Positions 54,668 through 63,587 of a stretch of DNA of 64,000 bases are shown here, in pieces. The notes beneath the pieces are model-generated. The model made no database searches. It worked only from the letters and a program-made list of their open reading frames with translations, and was not told the DNA's origin. Source of the stretch: Neofusicoccum parvum. Taxonomy: Eukaryota > Ascomycota > Dothideomycetes > Botryosphaeriales > Botryosphaeriaceae. Made by a program: the position numbers and the translations under genes. Numbering within the stretch: the stretch's first letter is position 1; every line of letters starts with the position of its first letter. The stretch lies in the NCBI GenBank assembly GCA_020912385.1, contig CP087219.1:62001-126000 (forward strand), read 5' to 3'.

Positions 54668-56140
54668 CTACAACTTGTTCTCGCGAGCTCTTGCCATAGC
54701 CTTTATCTCCTGGTTGACCGCCAGATCAGATAGAATTTCCTCGCTGCCGCCTCCAACCACCATGACCCTAACATCCCTGCTGATCTGCTCGATGCGGGCA
54801 CCGCGTCCGTTCTTGGAGTAACCCAGGCCGCCCATGATCTGCTGGGACTCTCTGTTCACATGCTCCAGGGTTTGCCCAGCCAGGACCTTGAGGTTTGCAA
54901 GCAACCCGCCAATAGCCGGATCCCAGCCGCCTTTTTTGGCTTGCTCTGTCATGTAGACCAGCTGTTCCATCCATGCGTAGGCGGCGTCGATGCTCCTTCC
55001 AAACGACGAAAACTTACTCCGTATCACCTGGTTCTCGATGAGCTTCTTTCCAAAGGTTTCCCGCGTCGTGGCATGCTGGAACGCATCCTCGGCGCAGACG
55101 CGGGCCAGGCGCAGACTGGTGCAGGCCAGCCAGAGTCGTTCGTGGTTGAAGTCTGGCAGACGAGCTGTCAATTGCTAGGCTTCTCGTGAACCAGGAGGAA
55201 AACTTACTGGACATTATAATCTCGAACCCCTTGTTTTCCTGCCCCAGCAAGTTTGCTGCCGGGACCCTTACGTCGTCAAATTCGATGTACGTTGATCCTA
55301 CCGATCCCAAGTCAGTCCAGAGGCACATGCAAGCGTTCAGACACCATTCCTCACCGCTCGCATTCACGCCAGAATTCTCCATCTTCCGGCAAGTCACGCC
55401 CTTTGCCTTCAACGGGATAATCAAAGCCGAAACGCCGCCCCTCCCCTCTCCACCGGTCCTCACCGCCGCGGTGCAGTAGTCCGCAAAGATGCCATTCGTG
55501 ATCCACTTTTTCGCGCCATTCACAACATACTCCTCGCCATCCCTCTCCGCCGTCGTCGTAATCCCCGCGACATCCGACCCCGCTACACCACCTCAGTCAG
55601 CCTCCACTTCGCACGCACGCGCCAGCCCTGGGATAAACACTCACCATCCGGCTCAGTCACGCCCAAACAGAATCTCGTCTGGCCCCCTAGCACGCCCGGC
55701 AAAAACCTCCGCTTCTGCTCCTCGCTCCCAAAATTCACCAGCGGCGGCACGCCGATCGCATTCCCGCACGCCAGCCCCCACACGACGCCCAGACAACCAC
55801 AACGCGCGATCTCGTCGATGACGATCAGGTCATGGAACGCGTCCCACTCGGCGGGCGGCACGTCAGCTGGCAGGCGCTGGCCAGGCGGCAGGAAGCGCTG
55901 TGGGGCGAGCGGGTAGACGGCAGCGGCGGCGTAGCCCTCGGCGGCGTGGCGGGCAAGCGCGGCGGGCGGGATGCTGCCGGCGGCCTCCCAAGCAGCACAG
56001 AAGGGCGCGATGTGCGTGGAGACGTAGGCGCGAGCTTCACGCTGCAGGCGCACGTGTGAGGGCGTGTAGTAGGGGCTGGCGCGGCGGGTGTGCCAGAGGG
56101 GGTCGGCGAAGGGTAGGGCGGAGGTGGTGGGGGAAGACAT
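54668..56140 (-). CDS. acyl-CoA dehydrogenase, isovaleryl-type catalytic base
   Basis: Predicted 432-aa flavoprotein dehydrogenase. Exons (minus strand) are 56140-55645, 55582-55355, 55297-55208 and 55152-54668. The chosen acceptor of the last intron (CCAG at 55153) gives the family sequence IIMSNFNHERLWLA. Motifs are FCLGVTEPDAGSDV, VVNGAKKWITNGIFADY, YIEFDDVRVPAANLLG and QQIMGGLGYSKNG. In medium-chain enzymes the catalytic Glu lies in a late YEGTSE motif; here that position reads GGGSEE. Instead there is a Glu in NHERLWLA on helix G, where isovaleryl-CoA and long-chain enzymes have it. The N-terminus lacks an evident mitochondrial presequence, and the protein ends ENKL, a PTS1-like variant. 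It shares a 262-bp divergent promoter with the biotin-carboxylase subunit, as expected for consecutive steps. Confidence 0.87.
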
Positions 56141-56402
56141 GGCTGGAGGAGTGCTGTGCTGTGCTGTGGCGCTGAGGAGGCGGTTCGCGGTGGTGAGTGA
56201 GCGATATACCCGGGCTGATGCGTCGTTTCCTTCCCCGCTCTCCCCCGCTGCCGTGAGGGACGGGGTACACGGCCGGGGGTGGGCGGGGGCCGGGTCTTGG
56301 CGCGGGGACGGGCCGGGCTGCACGGCGACACCGGCCGGGGGTGCTCGCCGCGGGTGCTTATCATTGGTTTCGGATGGGGAGTATGGGATGCCAGACTGCA
56401 CC
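56141..56402. promoter_or_regulatory. bidirectional promoter, dehydrogenase / carboxylase alpha
   Basis: A very GC-rich 262-bp region between divergent ATGs. It contains CGGGCCG at 56309-56315 (CGG-N-CCG form) and two copies of CGGCCGGGGGTG, near 56270 and 56332. This supports coordinated expression. Confidence 0.45.
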
Positions 56403-58710
56403 ATGGCTGTCGACTCTGCGCTCCCGTCGTCTCGACCTCTGTTCCTGGCAGAGCAGCCGGTTGGGCCTGATGGCCGACCAGTCCTCCGCCGCATCTTCAT
56501 CGCGAACCGCGGCGAGATTGCCTGCCGGGTGATCGCCACATGCCGCAAGCTCGGCCTCACCTCCATCGCCGTCTACGTCGACGAGTAAGCCTGCGTCAGC
56601 GGCCCCCCCTGCGCCGCACCCACGCTGACCCGCGCGCAGAGACTCCTCGTCGCTCCACGTCCGGCAGGCCGACGAGTCGATCCGGCTCGGCGGCATCACG
56701 CAGGCAGCCACCAACCCGTTCCTCGACGCCGAGCTGCTCGTGGCCACGGCGGTGGGCTGCGGCGCGCACGCGGTGCACCCGGGCTACGGCTACCTCAGCG
56801 AGGACGCCGACTTCGCGCGCGCCGTCCGCGCCGCCGGGCTGGTGTTCGTCGGGCCCAACGCCGCGGCGCTGTCGACGCTGGGCAACAAGCGCGCCGCGAA
56901 GGCCTACCTCTCCGCGCACGCGCCCGACGTGCCGCTGATCCCGGGGTTCGCGGGCGACAGCCAGCACGCGGCCGACCTGGAGGCGGCGGCGGCGGCCATC
57001 GGCTACCCGGTGATGCTGAAGGCGGCGGCGGGCGGCGGCGGCAAGGGCATGCGCGTGGTGCGGGCGGCGGGCGAGCTGGGCGAGGCGCTGGAGCGGGCGC
57101 GGTCGGAGGCAGGCCGCAGCTTCGGCAGCGCGGACTGCATCCTGGAGAAGTTCGTCGAGGCGGCCAAGCACGTTGAGTTGCAGGTGGTGGGTGATGGTGG
57201 TGGTGTGGTGGTGTGCCTGGGCGAGCGCGACTGCTCGGTGCAGCGGCGCCACCAGAAGGTCGTCGAGGAGACGCCGTGCGCGTGGCTGTCCGAGGAGCTG
57301 CGCACAGCGATGGCAGCGGCGGCGGTGCGCGTGGCGGCGCTGATCGGCTACGAGGGCGCGGGTACTGTCGAGTTCGTGGTGGATGTCGCGGCGGCGCGCT
57401 TCTACTTCCTGGAGGTCAACGCCCGCCTGCAGGTCGAGCACCCCATCACCGAGGAGGCCACCGGCGTCGACCTGGTCGCGCTGCAGCTGTTCGTCGCCGC
57501 CGGCGGGCGGCTTGCCAACGTCGCCGCGCTGCAGCCGGTGGTGACGAAAGGCCACGCCATCGAATGCCGCCTCTGCGCCGAAGACCCGCATCGCGACTTC
57601 CTGCCCGAGCGCGGCACCGTCCGCCTGTGGAATCCGGCGCGGGCTGCGGACACGCGCTTCGAGACGGCCGTCGAGACGGGCGCCGACGTATCCATCCACT
57701 TCGACCCGCTGCTCGCGAAGCTCGTCGTCTGGGCGCCCACGCGGGCCCGCGCCATCGCGGCCATGACCCGCGCGCTGGCGCACACGGCCTGCGTCGGCGT
57801 GCGGACGAACCAGCTGTTCCTGCAGCGCTGCCTCGCCCACCCGGCCTTCCGCGACCCGGCCTACACCACCGCCTTCATCCCCGCCCACCTGGACGCCCTG
57901 CTGCAGAGCCCGTCCGCGGAGGAGGCGTCAGCAGCCCTCCTCCCCGCCCTCCCCTGCCTCTACCTCGACCACCTCCGCGCCGCCGTCCCCCGCCCTTTCC
58001 GCCACGTCCGCAGCGCCTTCCGCAACCAACCCCACGACCCCGTCAACCGCCCCGCCCGCATCGTCCACCCCGACGCCGGCGGGCCGGACCACCCGCTCCT
58101 CTGCGCCATCGACCCCGCCGCCGGCCGCGTCCACCTCGTCCCAGTCCCATCTCCCGACCAACCCATCCCCACCCCCTCCCCCACCGCCCGCCACAACGCC
58201 CTCAGCACCGCTCTCCGCGCCGGCCTCCTCGCCGCCACCCCGTCCCACACCGCGTCCCTGCGCTCGGTCACCCCGCTGCCAGCGGCGCCGGGGTGGCGCG
58301 CTGCGAGCGTGTGCGCGGTGCTGGGCGGGCGGGTGGAGGGGGCGCAGATCGTCGCGGCGGAGGAGGAGGAGGAGGACGGGGCGAGGCGGGTGGAGGCGCA
58401 TGTGGCGGGGTTGGGGACGTGGGTGGGGTTTGAGGTGGAGGGGGTGTTGGGGTTTGGGGGGAGGGGACAGGGGAGGGACGCGGAGGGGGATGGGGAGGGG
58501 GGAAGGGTGGTGCGGGCGCCGATGCCGTGTCGGGTGTTGAGGGTGGAGAGGGGGGAGGGGGTGGCCGTGAGGGGTGGGGAGGGGGTGGTGGTGGTGGAGA
58601 GCATGAAGATGGAGATGAGGATTGTGGCCGGGGTGGATGGGGTGGTGAGGGTGCGGGTGAGGGAGGGGGAGGCGGTGGGGGAGGGGGAGGTGCTGTTTGT
58701 GGTTGAGTGA
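56403..58710 (+). CDS. acyl-CoA carboxylase alpha subunit (biotin carboxylase + biotin carrier; MCC-type)
   Basis: Predicted 750-aa biotin-dependent carboxylase subunit. Exons are 56403-56584 and 56640-58710, with a 55-nt intron splitting VYVDE and DSSSLHVRQADE. The biotin-carboxylase domain starts RRIFIANRGEIACRVIATCR. It continues with HPGYGYLSEDADFA, the ATP-grasp loop AAAGGGGKGMRVV, ERDCSVQRRHQKVVEE and EVNARLQVEHPITEE, then DPLLAKLVVWAPTRARAI. The C-terminal carrier holds the biotin lysine in ESMKME, about 35 residues from the end. Length and order match MCC-alpha. Base composition is extreme (G-rich) toward the 3' end. No PTS1 is present (ends FVVE). If peroxisomal, it would have to enter bound to the beta subunit, which has one. 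ATG 56388 is an alternative start five codons upstream. Confidence 0.92.
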
Positions 58711-59034
58711 GGGGGGTGGTTGTTTGGATGGCGGTGTGGATTGATGTTTTGAACGGGGGGCCGTCTGGACTTGGAATTTAGGAATGTATGATTAGCTCCT
58801 ATTTGCTGTGCAACGCTCTTAGGACCCGAAGGGTTACTCTTGCTTTGACACTACACTTCTACATGTCTTACTGAAGGACCGATTCTACAAATGCTCAATT
58901 AATATCCTTAACAATCTCCAACTACATCAACATCTCCATAAGTAGAAGACCCGACGCAACACATCAATCAAAGAAAACTTTCGAAGCAACTCAAAACTGA
59001 TAACAGTAAATTTTCCCAAGTACGCTCTGCTTAG
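58711..59034. other. intergenic region
   Basis: 3' flank of the carboxylase alpha gene. Nothing recognised. Confidence 0.5.
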
Positions 59035-59425
59035 CTTGCCATTGCTATTGTTGGTGCCGGAATAGCTGGCCCAGTTTTCGCTCTTCAGACGCTGCCCCAC
59101 CCTGACATCCTTTTATAAGCTCACACTTGGTAACAATGGGCCGAGCCCGTACATTCTCAGTGACACCAAGCCCAGACAAACAGCTAGCGCTAGAATTAGC
59201 TTGTCTCCGAATAGACTCTATTCACCCTACCCGCCTACCCTCAAGCGCGATATCGAAAGAATCAACAGATATATTGTTAGACTCAGTGTCTGGAGTCCTT
59301 CGCACGGAGCCAAAAACAGCACCATCCAGAGCGTCAAAGACATCACCGTGGGTCTCACAGACCACTTCATAGAGCCAAACACATTTCCCAAGCCGAAGAT
59401 CTGCACACCAGCATGCGAGCCATAG
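59035..59425 (+). pseudogene. decayed FAD-dependent monooxygenase (N-terminal part)
   Basis: The plus strand shows the FAD-binding start AIAIVGAGIAGPVFALQTL and then a stop at 59116-59118. In a second frame comes TFSVTPSPDKQ, and in a third RISLSPNRLYSPY with KRDIERI and RLSVWSPSHGAKN. These are consecutive blocks of a salicylate-hydroxylase-like FAD monooxygenase, spread over at least three frames. No downstream catalytic part was found, so it is a frameshifted, truncated relic. Confidence 0.6.
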
Positions 59426-59515
59426 GGTACCAACACTTAAGATCACTCTCCTCCAACCGCATCGAAGCCAGTCAAAACATCATCATGCATCGGAACAATC
59501 TAATTTTGAATTAAC

Positions 59516-59735
59516 GGAAGATTCCCTGGGTCAATCTTAGGTTGAGAAGCAATCTGGTGGAGCAAAGAGAACGTCAAGACGTAGCAAAGTAATACAACCA
59601 ACAACAGCACAGTGAGAGGATCCATGATAGGGCAGACATAACGAGCATTGAATGAATAACGGCAGAGAGGCCCACTAAGGCCTCTCCCTAACGTGAGGAT
59701 GGGTGGTCAGGGTTGAGGAATGAATGAGCTGTTTC
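59516..59735 (-). repeat. dispersed repeat, copy B (hairpin plus short membrane-peptide frame)
   Basis: The second copy of the element at 25870-26075. On the minus strand it has AGAGGCC, a short loop and GGCCTCT, an ATG soon after, and the peptide frame MDPLTVLLLVVL with LLHQIASQPKIDP and LPLIQ. The peptide pattern is kept more than random drift would suggest. It lies just downstream of the FAD-monooxygenase relic. The region to 59873 shows nothing else. Confidence 0.5.
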
Positions 59736-59873
59736 CTCCATTCACGAACGAGGTGGTGCATAAACAGCATCAAGCATCAAGCCGCGTGATCTCTCTACCA
59801 AGTACGCTCCACTCACTACAACGTAGAGGAGGGAAGCCTTTTTATTGGCTCGTGTACTATACAGACATTACTC

Positions 59874-60266
59874 TCACCAACCATACTTGTGGAACACCTT
59901 CGCGATAATCTGCCACCTCCCCTCCATCTTAATCAGCGTGTGGAAATCCGTGTAGTCAGCCCCCGCAGCGTCCTGCTCCATGTCCACCTTGACCACCGCC
60001 GTCGTCGGCGTGATGGACAGCACATCCAGCCGCGTCCTGATGCTCGGCGCCGCGCCGAACTGGTTGACGAAGTCGTAGAGGTTGGAGATGGGGCCGGCCA
60101 GCGTCTCGGTGCCGACGCCGGTGTAGCCGTACATGGTGGCGTCTTTGTGGAAGGCTTGGGCTAGGAGGGCGTTGTCGCCGGTCTTAAGGCCTGTGACGTA
60201 CTTGGTGACGGTGGCGATGACGGCGTCGTAGTCGGCGGTTGGGATGGGTTTGATGTTGTGGGCCAT
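59874..60266 (-). CDS. small NTF2-like protein (putative lumazine-binding / SnoaL-like)
   Basis: Intronless 130-aa protein of the NTF2-like superfamily, closest to the putative lumazine-binding group. Motifs are AVIATVTKYVTGLKTGDNAL, AFHKDATMYGYTG, AAVVKVDM-like strand sequence (TTAVVKVDMEQDAAG) and DFHTLIKMEGRWQIIAKVFH. Such domains form cone-shaped homodimers that bind or isomerise small ligands. Many bacterial and fungal members are uncharacterised. Full length, no signal peptide. It lies between the branched-acid cluster and the old yellow enzyme, so a small-molecule role there is possible but unproven. Confidence 0.85.
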   Translation of the reverse strand: MAHNIKPIPTADYDAVIATVTKYVTGLKTGDNALLAQAFHKDATMYGYTGVGTETLAGPISNLYDFVNQFGAAPSIRTRLDVLSITPTTAVVKVDMEQDAAGADYTDFHTLIKMEGRWQIIAKVFHKYGW

Positions 60267-61390
60267 GGCTGGTGGAGTTGGAGTTTATGCTGTTGGGAAC
60301 AATGATCAAATGGTGTTTTCACGGTTGCAGCAGATATTTTTATTGTTCGGCTCATGTTCCCAATGCACCTTGATGAGTCTCCCCCTCAACGTCTGATCGA
60401 CGCTATTGACGCCACGTACCCTTACGATTGGTAAGCTTTCGTTCCTTCCTCCGTTTGCCAAGAGAGTCCACGTTTAAACCGTTCCCGTTGCCCAGATTGG
60501 ATACAATACCGGTGGCATTATCCAGGAAGGCTCGCTTCTATGAATGCAGCAGGTCTCTCCAGCAGTTTCTCCCTCAGCACCTGGTCGACGGCATTCGTGG
60601 CATGTAGCCCTGCGATTGGTAAGCTGCGTTACTTGAGTCACCACTTCGCCAAAACTATCCATGTATATGTCGATCCCGTTGTCCATGTTGGGTACGACAA
60701 TGGTAGTTTTGTCTGCAGTCGAATTTTCTCATAGAGCAATGATCAGGTAACAAAAGGCCGATGTTATTCCTGGGGGAAATAGGAGACAAGTCACGAGAGG
60801 TATTATGAGACGCACAATCTCTGCTCACTCGCAAGATACACAACATTTTCTGTGGCTTCTGGCGCAATATCAATGGTCTCTGGCTGGTCAGGTCCAACAG
60901 GCTGTCGTTTAGGCTGACCAATGACAAAGCAGGACGCTCGGATGGCGTGACCAATGGCAAGCCCTAAAGCGCACGGGAGTACTTCCTATGAACGTAATGG
61001 TCCCGGCGGATTAGAAATCCGATACGGACGTACTACAAGCCCATCTCCTCCACTTGCCAACGGCGTCGTTTGTGGCAAGTAGAAGCCCACGACCATTTCA
61101 CCTCGGTACTTTGCCGGTACCGGGGTCGGTCCGCTTTTCTCTTCCCCTTTTTGCAATTTGATTACTGAGTTTGAGCCCATCTCAGCCTCTTCTCGGACAA
61201 AAAGCCGGACATAAAATAGTGTGCTTAGTTTTTGCCTGACCAGAAGACCATCGAAGCCACGCGTAGGCTATATAAGCGGTCTGGAGCACCCATTTCGCGG
61301 AGTGCAACCCAGCTACACCAGACACACCACTGCCAGCACTCCGTCAAGAGAAGGAACCAAAAGAGATCCAAAAAAAGAAGAACCGCAACC
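60267..61390. other. intergenic region with direct repeats
   Basis: No gene was called. It contains the diverged direct repeats listed separately and a CGGTCCG at 61127-61133, 258 bp upstream of the old yellow enzyme start. A TATA-like TATATAAG lies near 61268-61275. Confidence 0.5.
60372..60710. repeat. two diverged direct repeats of about 145 bp
   Basis: Units at about 60372-60518 and 60563-60710 align by eye along their length. Both open with CTCCCTCA-type sequence, share CGATTGGTAAGCT in the middle and have CCCGTTG with GTTGGGTAC/ATTGGATAC at the end. The start-to-start offset is about 191 bp. The open frame in unit 2 (minus strand) is closed in unit 1, so they are probably fragments of a duplicated, decayed sequence. 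Confidence 0.6.
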
Positions 61391-62637
61391 ATGGCCGAAA
61401 ACACCAAGCTCTTCCAGCCGGTCACGATCGGCACGTCAGAGCTCTCCAACCGCATCGCCATGGCGCCGCTCACCCGCTTCCGCGCCACCGACAACTACGA
61501 GCCGACCGACACGATGGCGACGTACTACGCGCAGCGGGCGGCGGTGCCGGGCACGCTCATCCTGACCGAAGCGACGTACCCGTCGCACCGGGCGGCGGGC
61601 TACGCCAACGTGCCGGGGCTGTGGACTGCGGAGCAGCTGGCGGGGTGGCGCAAGACGACGGAGGCGGTGCACGCGCGCGGCGGCAAGATCTGGGTGCAGA
61701 TCTGGGCGCTGGGGCGCGTCGCGCAGCCCGACGCGAAGAGCAAGGCGCCGGCGCGCGACCCCGGCTTCGACTACAGCGCCGGCCTCGTCAGCTCCAGCGA
61801 CGTGCCCGCCGGCCCCGGATACCCGGCGCCGCGCCCGCTGAGCGAGGACGAGATCTGGGGGTTCGTGCAGGACTTTGCGACGGGGGCGAAGAACGCGGTC
61901 GAGGTGGCCGGGTTCGACGGCGTGGAGATCCACGGCGCGCACGGGTGAGTGTTGGCGGAGGGGGTGGGGGATGTGGCGCAGACAGCTGACCCGACGATGG
62001 CAGGTACCTCGTCGACCAGTTCACGCAGGACACGGCCAACAAGCGCACCGACCGGTGGGGCGGCAGCATCGAGAACCGCGCGCGCTTCGCCGTCGAGGTG
62101 TGCAAGGCGGTGGCGGCGGCGGTCGGGCCCTCGCGCGTGGGCATCCGGCTCAGCCCGTGGAACACGGTGCAGGGCATGCGCATGGCCGACCCGCGCCCGC
62201 AGTTCACGCACCTGATCACGCAGCTGGCCGCGCTCGACCTGGCCTACCTGCACCTGGTCGAGCCGCGCGTGCACGGCGTGTTCGACAAGGACCCGCCCGC
62301 CGACGAGAACCTCGAGTTCGCGCTCGACGCCTGGGGCCGCGGCAAGAAGGTGCTGATCGCCGGCGGCTACACGCCCGAGCAGGCCGTCGACGCCGTCGAG
62401 CGCACCTACAAGGACTGGGACGCCGTCATCGTCTTCGGCCGCCGCTTCATCTCCACCCCGGACCTCGTCTACCGCATCAAGAAGGGCATCGAGTGGGCCC
62501 AGTACGACCGCTCCAGCTTCTACTACGACCACACCAGCGGCGCCCCCATCACCAAGGGCTACATCGACTACCCCGTCTCGAAGGAGTATGTGCAGGAGTT
62601 TGAGCAGCTGTACGCGGCCCCGGTGGCGAGGTTGTAG
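61391..62637 (+). CDS. old yellow enzyme (NADH:flavin oxidoreductase), PTS1
   Basis: Predicted 395-aa FMN-dependent ene-reductase. Exons are 61391-61944 and 62004-62637, with a 59-nt intron (GTGAGT to GGCAG). The start AACCATGG leads into MAENTKLFQPVTIGTSEL. OYE blocks are NRIAMAPLTRFRA, TEATYPSHRAAGY, GGKIWVQIWALGRVA and FDGVEIHGAHGYLVDQF. After these come NKRTDRWGGSIENRARF, GIRLSPWNTVQGM and VIVFGRRFISTPDL. Substrate-binding H and H/N-type residues lie in HGAHGYL. The usual active-site Thr region reads MAPLTRFRA, as in fungal OYEs. It ends VARL, a PTS1-like signal rarely noted for OYEs. A Baeyer-Villiger monooxygenase lies downstream in convergent orientation. It would reduce C=C bonds of enones or enoates, perhaps unsaturated intermediates from isoprenoids. 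Confidence 0.92.
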
Positions 62638-63587
62638 GGTGTTTCAGCATGTTTAGATGATAGAAAGACGCATCTCGATACCCGGAGATGGGATTAGATG
62701 TCTCCTAGAGCTTGGCTTGCAGCATGTCTTAGAATGATTTCTCACGTAGTTAGAGAAGAAGTTCGTTAATTCAAGATGTTCCAGATTCGATCAATCTCCC
62801 TTTCATGACCATGCGGGCAGTTTTGTAGCAGATTGGGAGCACGGTAAAGGGGAAAACGGACAGTTCTCACTTAATCTTTATTTGCTGTAGGCTTACTCCA
62901 TCTGTTTCAACGCGTGGATGATTCACATGTTTTTGATGCGGTGGGTTGCCCAACATCACGTGCAGACGCAGCTGCAAGCTAATCCCCATCAGAAACACTT
63001 CGCACTTCTTTGCAGGTATCCTAATCGGCTTTCTTTCTCAAACCTAGACTCAAACTCATCGAGCAGTACTTGACACCCGATGCAAACGTCGAAGGTGGCC
63101 GTCACCTTCGTGGTCAGCGGACCGTCGCGGTCTCGGCTACCACTACGCCTCCTTACGCAATCTCTCCACCATCGCTTCTTCCCTCTTCTCATCCTCACGC
63201 ATCACCAAACTCTCCAATATTCCTTCGCCATCCAACATCACCTGACCACGTCTGTTAACCCATCAGCTGCAGGTAATGCTACTGAGAAATCCCAGAATAT
63301 TCCACACGGCTTGGAGGGGCTTATGAGGTCAGTTCTGGAAGCATTACAGCAAGTTCCCGCACGGGTAGCTAACGCATCCATACGGATAGAAAGGTATTTT
63401 TCTCACCGGCAATTTTACTCAGACCAATGCTTCAACTACCCACGGAGACACGCGTGTGTCTCAATACTGTCCGAAGCGTATGGCCTGATTTCTACACTCT
63501 TCAAAGATAATCTCCCACGCAGTCAGGAAGAAACCTCCTCACTGCAAGATATTCTCTCCAAACCAAACCAGTCCCAACCACCTCCAC
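62638..63587. other. convergent intergenic region
   Basis: A plus-strand frame of 198 codons (63080-63676) overlaps the 3' end of the monooxygenase on the other strand. It has low-complexity P/S/Q ends and no motif, so it is not called. Nothing else was recognised. Confidence 0.5.

Noticed and set aside
56596..57888. Long minus-strand frames opposite the carboxylase alpha gene
   Set aside because: Shadow frames caused by strong GC bias at third positions of the real gene; no motifs.
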